64,000 bases of DNA from Arion vulgaris (taxonomy: Eukaryota; Mollusca; Gastropoda; Stylommatophora; Arionidae), in NCBI GenBank assembly GCA_020796225.1, contig CM036760.1, forward strand, positions 5,622,001 to 5,686,000, given 5' to 3'. The notes below the pieces were generated by a model. It did not search any database and was not told the DNA's origin. It saw only the letters and a program-made list of their open reading frames with translations. Positions 55,650-64,000 of this stretch are shown piece by piece; position 1 is the stretch's first letter; each line of letters opens with the position of its first letter. The position numbers and the translations under genes were made by a program.

Positions 55650-56721
55650 CTCTCTCATGGGAGCCTCGCTCTGCAATTAGGTTTCATGTTATTATGTGGT
55701 CTGATGGCGGTGTACATGGATCTCTCTCATGGGACCCGCGTTCTGCAATTAGGTTTCATGTTATTATGTGGTCTGATGGCGGTGTACATGGATCTCTCTC
55801 ATGGGACCCGCGCTCTGCAATTAGATTTCATGTTATTATGTGGTCTGATGGCGGTGTACATGGATCTCTCTCATGGGACCCGCGTTCTGCAATTAGGTTT
55901 CATGTTATTATGTGGTCTGATGGTGGTGTACATGGATCTCTCTCATGGGACCCGCGCTCTGCAATTAGGTTTCATGTTATTATGTGGTCTGATGGCGGTG
56001 TACATGGATCTCTCTCATGGGACCCGCGTTCTGCAATTAGGTTTCATGTTATTATGTGGTCTGATGGCGGTGTACGTGGATCTCTCTCATGGGACCCGCG
56101 CTCTGCAATTAGGTTTCATGTTATTATGTGGTCTGATGGCGGTGTACATGGATCTCTCTCATGGGACCCGCGTTCTGCAATTAGATTTCATGTTATTATG
56201 TGGTCTGATGGCGGTGTACATGGATCTCTCTCATGGGACCCGCGTTCTGCAATTAGGTTTCATGTTATTATGTGGTCTGATGGCGGTGTACATGGATCTC
56301 TCTCATGGGACCCGCGTTCTGCAATTAGGTTTCATGTTATTATGTGGTCTGATGGCGGTGTACATGGATCTCTCTCATGGGACCCGCGCTCTGCAATTAG
56401 ATTTCATGTTATTATGTGGTCTGATGGCGGTGTACATGGATCTCTCTCATGGGACCCGCGCTCTGCAATTAGATTTCATGTTATTATGTGGTCTGATGGC
56501 GGTGTACATGGATCTCTCTCATGGGACCCGCGCTCTGCAATTAGGTTTCATGTTATTATGTGGTCTGATGGCGGTGTACATGGATCTCTCTCATGGACCC
56601 GCGTTCTGCAATTAGATTTCATGTTATTATGTGGTCTGATGGCGGTGTACATGGATCTCCCCATGGGACCGCGCTCTGCAATTAGGTTTCATGTTATTAT
56701 GTGGTCTGATGGCGGTGTACA
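55650..56721. repeat. 72-bp satellite with long open frames
   Basis: About fifteen units of CTCTCTCATGGGACCCGCG, TTCTGCAATTAGGTTTCATG and TTATTATGTGGTCTGATGGC plus GGTGTACATGGAT. Two + strand frames stay open: one reads MDLSHGTRVLQLGF..., the other WSDGGVHGSLSWDPRSAIRF. The second has no ATG before the array. Variation between units is mostly at third positions of the second frame. Confidence 0.95.
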
Positions 56722-56739
56722 TGCCAGAGATATCAGTGA

Positions 56740-57137
56740 AGAAAAAGGTGCTTCATAAACAGAAAAATAAACTAGGCCTTGAGATGTGGATATATAGAAG
56801 AATAGGCAGAGTTTCATGGACAGAAAAACAGACAAATAAACAAGTTTTAGGAAAACTAGGCATGAAGAAACAATTATTAAGAGAAATAAAATTCAGACAA
56901 GTAAAGTATTTTGGGCACATAAAAAGACATGACACCATGATAAAACATTTACTAGAGGGAAAGTTGAGGGAGGAAGAGCAAGAGGAAGACCGAGAGATAA
57001 GTGGGAGGAAACTTTAAGAAATGGACAGGTTACAGTCTGGCAGTGTGCAACACAAAGGCGAAAGACAGAGGATGCTGGAGATTCATTGCAGCCAACCTTC
57101 GATGTGGAGACGGCACCTGATGATGATGATGATGATG
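56740..57137 (+). mobile_element. LINE 3' tail
   Basis: Encodes EMWIYRRIGRVSWTEKQ and VKYFGHIKRHDTMIKHL, with a later WRFIAANLRCGDGT-type end in another frame, and a (GAT)n tail at 57118-57137. Confidence 0.8.
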
Positions 57138-57139
57138 TA

Positions 57140-57367
57140 ATACAGAACGACAACTACTTAGAAAAGAACAAATGATTGATTAGCCTGACGGAATGCGAAA
57201 TAACTGAATAGTTTTAAGTGCAGCAGTTGTTAATATGACAAGTTTTTGTTGTGAATAGAAAGGAATTCATGCGTGAATACAGTCCCACAACAGCGACAAA
57301 CGTACTTCTTTTGTATTGCTTAACTGTAGCACAAACAAGACAAGGGTCTTTGGGTTAAGTTAAGCCA
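57140..57367. other. No recognised feature
   Basis: Short non-coding stretch between a LINE tail and repeat H. Confidence 0.4.
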
Positions 57368-57595
57368 CAGCCAACTATAAGCTCATACGGCCAGCGGACT
57401 CTGGAAATAAGGCCTCAACCGTCACGTGACCTTGCATTCCAGTATTATTGTATATAGACGAATTCACTTAAAAATCAACACAACATGCTAAATCAAGGTT
57501 ATATTATGTAACAAGTTCAGTTTAACAATAAGAAATATCAGTATTATTAATATTTTTCATCAATAAATAACCATAGACTCATAGAATTGAGTAAA
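57368..57595 (+). repeat. Interspersed repeat H
   Basis: CAGCCAACTATAAGCTC start, CACGTGACCTTGCATTCCAG block and a shared AACCATAGACTCATAGAATT end. Aligns with 9402-9640. Confidence 0.65.
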
Positions 57596-57696
57596 ATTGC
57601 AAAATAAAGTTTGTAGTGTTCTATCAAACATATAAAATATCCAGCCCCACAACTCAAATTAGGCCAGGGTTTCCCCGGTGAGTTATGCGGATTAAT

Positions 57697-59095
57697 ATTA
57701 GAGTTGGTTGTGGTTAAGCCTTTGACTTGCTTTCCAAAGGTCGTGTATTCGAGCCCGAACCACGCCGTTATGTTCACGAATGCATTTTTATCACGGATAT
57801 CCCTAGAATTGTTGCCGGAGATACGGAGTTCGTGCTTTGTGCACTACTCGCAGCAGGTAGTGTTGTTCATCCTTTGTGCACTACTCGCAGCAGGTAGTGT
57901 TGTTCATCCTTTGTGCACTACTCGCAGCAGGTAGTGTTGTTCGTTCTTTGTGCACTACTCGCAGCAGGTAGTGTTGTTCGTTCTTTGTGCACTACTCGCA
58001 GCAGGTAGTGTTGTTCATCCTTTGTGCACTACTCGCAGCAGGTAGTGTTGTTCATCCTTTGTGCACTACTCGCAGCAGGTAGTGTTGTTCATCCTTTGTG
58101 CACTACTCGCAGCAGGTAGTGTTGTTCGTTCTTTGTGCACTACTCGCAGCAGGTAGTGTTGTTCGTCCTTTGTGCACTACTCGCAGCAGGTAGTGTTGTT
58201 CGTCCTTTGTGCACTACTCGCAGCAGGTAGTGTTGTTCATCCTTTGTGCACTACTCGCAGCAGGTAGTGTTGTTCGTCCTTTGTCCACTACTCGCAGCAG
58301 GTAGTGTTGTTCGTCCTTTGTGCCCTACTCGCAGCAGGTAGTGTTGTTCGTCCTTTGTGCCCTACTCGCAGCAGGTAGTGTTGTTCGTCCTTTGTGCCCT
58401 ACTCGCAGTGTGTTGTTCGTCCTTTGTGCCTACTCGCAGCAGGTGGTGTTGTTCGTCCTTTGTGCCCTACTCGCATGTTGTCTCCTTGCCTACTCGCTGT
58501 TGTCGCCTTTGCCCTACTCGCAGCAGGTGGTGTTGTTCGTCCTTTGTCCACTACTCGCAGCAGGTGGTGTTGTTCGTCCTTTGTGCCCTACTCGCAGCAG
58601 GTGGTGTTGTTCGTCCTTTGTCCACTACTCGCAGCAGGTGGTGTTGTTCGTCCTTTGTCCACTACTCGCATGTAGTTCGTTCTTTATCCACTACTCGCAT
58701 GTTGTTCGTCCTTTGTCCACTACTCGCATGTTGTTCGTTCTTTGTCCACTACTCGCATGTTGTTCGTTCTTTATCCACTACTCGCATGTTGTTCGTTCTT
58801 TATCCACTACTCGCATGTTGTTCGTTCTTTGTGCACTACTCGCATGTTGTTCGTTCTTTATCCACTACTCGCATGTTGTTCGTTCTTTGTGCACTACTCG
58901 CATGTTGTTCGTTCTTTGTCCACTACTCGCATGTTGTTCGTCCTTTGTCCACTACTCGCATGTTGTTCGTTCTTTGTCCACTACTCGCATGTTGTTCGTC
59001 CTTTGTCCACTACTTGCAGCAGGTAGTCTTGCCATTTCTACAAAGAGGAATCAAGCCATATGGGGAAATATCCGGTGCAGTGAAGTAAATCCTTA
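57697..59095 (+). repeat. SINE-C expanded by an internal satellite
   Basis: The head and first body part are at 57697-57840 (GAGTTGGTTGTGGTTAAGCC to GAGATACGGAGTTCGTGC), and the last part is at 59029-59095 (GCCATTTCTACAAAGAGG, AAGCCATATGGGGAAA). The normal SINE-C has about 20 bp between these points; here there are about 1.2 kb. Confidence 0.9.
57841..59028. repeat. 37-bp to 29-bp satellite derived from SINE-C
   Basis: Units begin GCACTACTCGCAGCAGGTAG then TGTTGTTCATCCTTTGT (37 bp). Toward 58670 they become CCACTACTCGCATGTTGTTC plus GTTCTTTGT (29 bp). The unit is the SINE-C segment CTTTGTGCAATACTCTCGGC with its flank. Long frames over it are artefacts. Confidence 0.95.
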
Positions 59096-59324
59096 TTCCC
59101 AAGTGCCGCTTAGACACAAACAAGGCCGTTTGTTGACAATGGGAAATAACTCTCACCAAATACATGACCTCATTTTTTCCCCTTCAGAAAATAGAACTGG
59201 ACACATAAAGTAACTAGGAAGTTCTAGTCTGAACACACGGAAAGGATATTATTTGATGGAAAAGGATGGCTTATATTTGCTGAAGACATTTTGAAAAAAA
59301 GGGACATATCTCAGACCCTGGTTA

Positions 59325-59505
59325 GCACTGAGACACCATCTCAGATTCAATTTTCACGATTAATACAACGGACTGAGAGACCATCTATATCACAGATTCA
59401 CGATTAATACAACAGACTGAGACATCATATATAACACATATTAATATATAACAGACTGAGACATTATCTATAACACAGATTCATGATTAATACAACCTAT
59501 CTGTG
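59325..59505. repeat. Degenerate tandem repeat (about 45 bp)
   Basis: Four loose copies of ACTGAGACATCATCTAT-, CACAGATTCACGATTAAT- and ACAACAG-like segments. Confidence 0.75.
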
Positions 59506-59960
59506 TTCAGTGTGTCGAGTTATTTTAACCCTCCAAACACTAGGACAAATCATTATTGCACTTCGGTGAGTAACCATGTGTGCTACAACCTCTTTCTTAC
59601 ATAGAAGGATCTCAATAACAGTGCACGAACTCCGTAGCACCGGCGAGGGTCATCGATGTAATTTAGAAAATGATAAAAATATTTTGTAGGAATTAAGTTT
59701 TAAAAATACATTTTAAATGATTTATCTAATGAATTTTATCCGGGCAGCGGTTTTCCAGCCTGCTCTTCTCGATTGTGAACTGCCAATTGTTCTTTTACAT
59801 GCTCAACTTCAACAAGGGACATACGTTATATCGTCCGTTTCCAATAGGACTAACAACTCGATCTCACCTACACTAAGATCAGGAGAAAAATATCCCGATG
59901 TCTCCACGAGAAAGCGACCCTAGTACCGTTGGAGCGAGAAGCGAGGACCTAACCTCTACG
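59506..59960. other. No recognised feature
   Basis: No convincing gene. A 68-codon frame at 59717-59923 has no domain that I recognise. Confidence 0.4.
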
Positions 59961-59963
59961 TCA

Positions 59964-60117
59964 CAGACTCCCTACCCGGAACTATCAGACTCCCTACCCG
60001 GAACTATCAGACTCCCTACACGGAACTATCAGACTCCCTACCCGGAACTATCAGACTCCCTACCCGGAACTATCAGACTCCCTACCCGGAACTATCACTC
60101 CCTACCCGGAACTATCA
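59964..60117. repeat. 22-bp tandem repeat, seven copies
   Basis: Units GACTCCCTACCCGGAACTAT plus CA, nearly identical; the last copy lacks two bases. Confidence 0.96.
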
Positions 60118-60229
60118 TGTCATGAAATAAAGGAAATAACTACTGGCATGTCGGTAAAGTGATTAATGTTGGTTATGCGACTAACACATTTTCAAATTTA
60201 GTTTAACAAATAAATTACAAAGTTTTCAA

Positions 60230-60660
60230 TTCCAATGTTGTTTCAATCCTAACATATGCTAGCGAGAGTTGGAAAATAATTAAAGTTATAGAAAATAAGT
60301 TAATGTACTTGAAAACAGATGTCTGCGAAAAATAATTAACATAAAATTGATCAATTCGGGAGAGGTGATGAAATCAGAGAAATGTTTGGTCAACCATTAG
60401 TAACAACTGTTATCAGAAGAAGATGGAGATGTGATCAAATAATACCAAGGCAGGCACTGAAGTGGGATGCAAAAGGATCAAGAAAGAGAGGGCGCCATAG
60501 GAAGACCCTGAAACGAATTTTACTGAGAGAGGCAAGAAATATCAGTCTCAGTTCCACGGAGGAGATTGAGCGATTTGTCCAGGAAAGAGCGGTATGGAGA
60601 AATTACTTGCAGGCCCCATGTAGCGTATATCAGCAGGAGAGGAATTATTATTATATTCCA
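60230..60660 (+). mobile_element. RTE-like LINE 3' region
   Basis: Encodes FGQPLVTTVIRRRWRCD, ALKWDAKGSRKRGRHRKTL and SSTEEIERFVQERAVWRN, with an ATTATTAT tail. Same family as 53580-54300. Confidence 0.85.
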
Positions 60661-60669
60661 TTAACGGAT

Positions 60670-60858
60670 TAAACATTTAATCAATTCGTCATCCAGTTTA
60701 GCGGATTCAAGATTTCCTTTGAACTACTTAGTGGATTCATATTTTCATTTCATCAAGTCCTCATTCCGTTAAGTGAATTAATCACTTCGTTTCATTAATT
60801 CATTGTTTAGTCGATTAACATTTTAATTTAATCAATAGCCATTCCGTTTAGTGGATTC
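60670..60858. repeat. Degenerate tandem repeat, continues at 61377-61415
   Basis: Loose units with TTTAGTGGATTCA and ATTTCATTTAAT-like segments. The composite element at 60859-61376 sits inside this array. Confidence 0.7.
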
Positions 60859-61376
60859 TTCTTCTGCGTTCTCACTAGATTGGGATTTCGGATTCTCTAA
60901 TAAAGACAGCCGTCTGCCTCAGATTATCAGCCACTCCAAACAGTTTGTCTTGGACGCTAGTGTAAGTGGGCCACCTCTTTCTTCTCAAGTCTGCATACTG
61001 GGGACAGTTCTGTAGGATATAATTCCTATGATTTCTGCTTCCCCGTTTGTGCCGACTTCTTCCTGCAGTAAGTTTTGGCCACCCTCGTGGTGGTAGGTCT
61101 GACATTCTTACTGCGTGGACATCTCCGAGGCAGATTGGCGACCGTAGAATACGTTATCCCATTCCTCATTGTGAGGGGTCGTGGCACCATGTTATGCGCC
61201 TTACGACCTGGTGCATCCGTTTTCTGCAAGCATTTGTTTCGGGTTAGCATTCCCTGGCGGACACATGCATCCGATTTCAACCAAACCTTCTTAGTCGCCT
61301 CTTACGACATGCGTGGCAGGTAACAATGGTTCTATTCTTTACGCCCCAAATTTGGGCCCCGGTAACCACTCGGGCA
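60859..61376 (-). mobile_element. Composite SINE-I head plus LINE ORF2 C-terminus
   Basis: Reading the - strand from 61376: the SINE-I head (CCCGAGTGGTTACCGGGGCC, GTCGTAAGAGGCGACTAAG), a middle segment, then NYILQNCPQYADLRRKRW, the tail of an RNase H-type ORF2, its stop, and a (GAA)n tail. GTTTAGTGGATTC flanks it at 60846-60858 and 61377-61389, though the array around it repeats this motif. Confidence 0.7.
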
Positions 61377-61420
61377 GTTTAGTGGATTCAACATTTCATT
61401 TAATAATTCCTACTTCATGT

Positions 61421-61668
61421 GAGCGTCTGTAGCTCAAGCGTTAGTGAGCTCGATCACGAACCCTAGCGTACCTGGTTCAAACCCCACGGTGGGCAAGTTT
61501 GGAAGCAAATTCGTTTCCTTGGGATTTTTATCAAAGGTAAAAATAGACCTCACCGTTCAGAAAGCAATGGCAAACTACTGAACGTATAAGTGGTGCCTAG
61601 AAAATCAACGACTCGTTTACTGTGGTTGATGGCTACGTCCTTTAGGATATGCCACGATTGTTCACTTC
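61421..61668 (+). repeat. SINE-D (reference copy)
   Basis: tRNA-like head GTCTGTAGCTCAAGCGTTAG with GGTTCAAACCCC as B box, then TTCAGAAAGCAATGGCAAAC and a TTTAGGATATGCCACGAT end. Reverse relatives lie at 11577 and 34758. Confidence 0.8.
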
Positions 61669-61674
61669 ATGGGG

Positions 61675-61845
61675 TATCTGTGGCGTAGAGGTTAGGTGCT
61701 CGTTTCTCGGGCAAAAGGTACCAGGTTCGCTCCCTCGTGGAGCTATCTGAATATTTTTTCTAAGAACCTCCGATCTCAGTGTAAGTGAGATCGAGTTCCT
61801 AGTCCTATTGGAGATGGGCGATAAAACGTAGGTCCCATGTTCAAT
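61675..61845 (+). repeat. SINE-E, tRNA-headed
   Basis: Head CTGTGGCGTAGAGGTTAGG, B box AGGTTCGCTCCC and a body with a self-complementary CCGATCTCAGTGTAAGTGAG. Not a functional tRNA: the arms do not close. Only copy seen. Confidence 0.65.
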
Positions 61846-62364
61846 TGGAAAGTCTAAAAGAACCCTATGCAGTTCAAAATCGAGAAGAACAGGATGGAAA
61901 GCTGATGCCCAGTTGAAAATTCTTTAGAGAAGTTAAAAAAATATAATTCCGACAAAAATATCTTCACCATCTTCAAAATTATATCAAGAACCCTCGCTTT
62001 TGCTATGGAATTCGTGCACTGCAACTGCGATCTTTGTGTGTAAAAAAGAGATCGGAGCACACATGGTTACTCACCGAAGTGTAATGATGATGATCCAATC
62101 AATTTCTTAATCCTTCTAGGGATTCACCTTATGATGTAATCATTGTGCTATTTTGTTTGTGATTTACACCATTTCATTTAAATCAACGTTCTATTCTATT
62201 TAAATATTCAGTATATATATATGGAACTGCAGTAAAACTATTTGATTGGCAAAACACGTAATTACAAAGTACTGTAGTTTTACAAATTACAAAAACAATG
62301 ACAAAATACAGCAACGTTTCAACCAACAAGGCTTTAACCTTGTTTAATGACTTCACTGTTTCCT

Positions 62365-62642
62365 CTAACCAAGAGTTATACTGTAATACTTGCATAAAGT
62401 ATCTGCAAACAGTCCAGATCGTGTGACCAAATCGTATATATCACAGAAGAAGTTGAAGATGTTTTGCTTCAAGGTAAAGCTCCGACAGGCATGAAAGGTA
62501 ATGCATCGTTCGGAGCATTCTAGCAAGGACTTAACTTGGAATGACTCCAGTTTAGTTACGTCTGCGTTTGGACAGCTACCGTTAGCCAAAAGGCGAAAGT
62601 TCTTGCTTCTACTGCATGGTATTCTGGCGCATTTACTATTTT
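62365..62642 (-). CDS. PAN/apple-domain protein, terminal exon
   Basis: On the - strand an acceptor ATTATCCACAG (ending 62643) is followed by an open 278-nt exon to a TAG stop (62365-62367). It encodes NSKCARIPCSRSKNFRLL, GSCPNADVTKLESFQVKS, LLECSERCITFHACRSF, FNFFCDIYD and DTLCKYYSITLG. The spacing of the eight cysteines (CxxxxC, SC, ECxxxC, AC, FC, LC) fits a PAN/apple module, an extracellular disulfide-bonded domain used for protein or sugar binding. The split first codon needs an upstream exon beyond 62642, not found. Domain similarity is by eye. Confidence 0.68.
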
Positions 62643-62754
62643 CTGTGGATAATTAAATTCAATTTATTGTAACGATAGTATTACGTTAATCATTCTTTTC
62701 TTCTCTTTCCGTATTAACCGAATCATTCATAAATTCATCAAGTAGCTTGCCCTT

Positions 62755-63003
62755 CTAGAACTTGACTCCCATGACAGCAGTCCTGAAAAACTATCTATTC
62801 TATACAAGTTGACCGGAGTCAGCAGCAGTCATTCTCAGATCGTCAATGATATCTTGCATCCATCGTCTTCTAGGTCTTCCTCTCATTTTTCTTCCAGACA
62901 CCATTTCCTCCAAAAATATTCTCTAGGCACTCATGTCGTTTAATGTGTTCAAAATATTTAATTTTCCTTGATTTTATGTTCTTTAATAACCAACTCTCTT
63001 TTC
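62755..63003 (-). mobile_element. LINE tail fragment
   Basis: The - strand reads RELVIKEHKIKENKIF and, over frame breaks, EEMVSGRKMRGRPRRRW. A LINE-K copy abuts it at 63004. Confidence 0.7.
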
Positions 63004-63004
63004 T

Positions 63005-63765
63005 TCATTTCTTCTTTTGTCGTCACACTGCTACCGGGTTGTTGCCCAGTGTCGTGGTTTTCTGTTTTTGTCTTGCGCTGTTCTGGTGGCTTGTGTGATT
63101 GTTATTTTTGCTCTTTCACAGTGATTCTGCTGCGCCATCTAACCATCTTTTCCTCTTGCCTTCCTTCCCGAAGTTCTGTTGTAGAAGACTCTGTATACTG
63201 TGGAGTTTGGATGCATTCTTATTAAGTGGCCAAACCACTTCATTCTTTGTTTCTCAATGTAATTCAAGCAAGGCTCCGTGCCAACTTTCTTTATTATGCT
63301 GATGTTGGTGATTCTGTCTTTTCTGGTGTTGTTGGTAACTTTCGCAGGCAGCGCATTTCACATGTAGTTATTTTTTACACTATACACCATGACTACGCGT
63401 GAATTCATAAGGGGTGAATAGAAAATAATAATATAAACACAAGGGTTACCTAAACCGTATAAGTTCTATTCTTAATTGATATATTCCTAGCTTAGCTCAT
63501 TGTACATGTTTGGCTCTGGTAACACAAAGTAGGTATAAAAATGCTGGTGATCATCTGTTGCTTAGCTGCCTGTGAAATTTTGGGTGCCTTAACAATGGGG
63601 CTAGCTGGTAGGTTACAGCATTTGATTTTGTACTCTAGCCTCTATCTCTGTATCTAGTCTTCCGTTTTCTGTGAATATGCTTCCTAAGTATTTGAATTCT
63701 TTCACTTGGTTTATTTTAGTGCCATTGACATGGATGTCAAGTTTATTGTCAAACTCTCTGTAATC
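63005..63765 (-). mobile_element. LINE-K 3' region with an insertion
   Basis: Same layout as 26339-27005. Between about 63374 and 63490 it has extra sequence (ACCATGACTACGCGTGAATT to TTGATATATTCCTAG) absent from its sister copies. Confidence 0.82.
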
Positions 63766-63813
63766 AACCGAATCATTAGTGATATATATATATATTCAGG
63801 TTGAGAGCTTTTG

Positions 63814-63972
63814 TTATTTAGTTTGTCGTTCATTTAGACAAAGATGAACCCAAAAAGGGTCTCTGTACGGTCTTTCTATAAAGTAGGGTCCGCTACAAAG
63901 GACATGGGAAACAAGGGAAGAAAAGTTTACAAACACATGGTCAACAATATCTCTATTTACAGCATCAACCAT
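63814..63972 (-). CDS. Small open frame at the window edge
   Basis: A 52-codon - strand frame starting MVDAVNRDIVDHVFVNF and containing CSGPYFIERPYRDPFW. No domain recognised. It could be a LINE remnant or an exon; its composition is protein-like, but I found no splice support. Confidence 0.25.
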   Translation of the reverse strand: MVDAVNRDIVDHVFVNFSSLVSHVLCSGPYFIERPYRDPFWVHLCLNERQTK

Positions 63973-64000
63973 CTTATAAATAGTGCACTATTTTTAGACT

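Noticed and set aside
57841..59213. 297- and 243-codon open frames
   Set aside because: They translate the SINE-derived satellite in several frames at once; no gene evidence.
54416..61845. Possible tRNA genes (GGCCGAATGG..., TGTAGCTCAAG..., GTGGCGTAGAGG...)
   Set aside because: Each is the head of a dispersed repeat with a body and tail, and the cloverleaf arms do not close well. They are SINE heads rather than tRNA genes.
1..64000. Bacterial or organellar origin (operons, ribosome binding sites, origins)
   Set aside because: No operon-like gene runs. GT/AG-bounded exons, SINEs, LINEs and hAT elements all point to an animal nuclear genome.

Overview
This window looks like intergenic and intronic DNA from the nuclear genome of an invertebrate animal. 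Coding density is low, the few host exons are separated by kilobases, and most of the sequence is decayed transposable elements. The mix is RTE-like and RNase H-type LINEs, at least seven tRNA-headed SINE families, several hAT families, piggyBac, and many minisatellites. A SPIN-type hAT element at 12346-13029 is a useful clue. SPIN is known from tetrapods and a few invertebrates, including a pond snail and a triatomine bug. With the SINE and LINE types this makes a mollusc, perhaps a freshwater gastropod, a reasonable guess, but the sequence does not prove it.

Host genes: the best one is on the + strand, with exons at 22298-22396, 25212-25402 and 30023-30637. The splice sites and phases agree, and the joined protein resembles a tandem (double) hotdog-fold thioesterase. 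Its first exon or exons lie upstream and were not found. A second likely host exon, on the - strand at 62365-62642, ends a PAN/apple-domain protein. Two weak - strand candidates (a membrane-transporter-like fragment near 37751-38060 and an unrecognised exon-like frame near 38389-38600) lie in a stretch with few repeats.

Layout: 1-14 kb is layered old LINEs and SINEs, including a LINE tail holding four nested insertions (7565-8765), and the SPIN element, itself split by another insertion. From 15 to 20 kb there are two - strand LINEs, one almost full length (16971-19904), inserted in a minisatellite that also holds a 125-bp foldback. From 20 to 33 kb is the thioesterase-like gene; a 33-bp array lies just before its first visible exon and a minisatellite of over 2 kb follows its stop. 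From 33 to 41 kb are LINE and SINE mosaics. From 41.1 to 44.9 kb a piggyBac element with intron-like interruptions sits at a TTAA inside an 18-bp satellite. From 45 to 54 kb are a Tc1/mariner-like MITE, a hAT element with a perfect 8-bp duplication, and a broken DDE transposase. From 54 to 61 kb are nested SINEs, a 72-bp array with two long open frames, and a 37-bp satellite that grew inside a SINE. The last 3 kb hold SINEs, the PAN exon and LINE tails.

The genes do not form a pathway. What links the window is its transposition history: many target-site duplications can be read directly and give the relative order of insertions. SINE family letters (A-I), LINE-K and repeat H are labels used only in this annotation.
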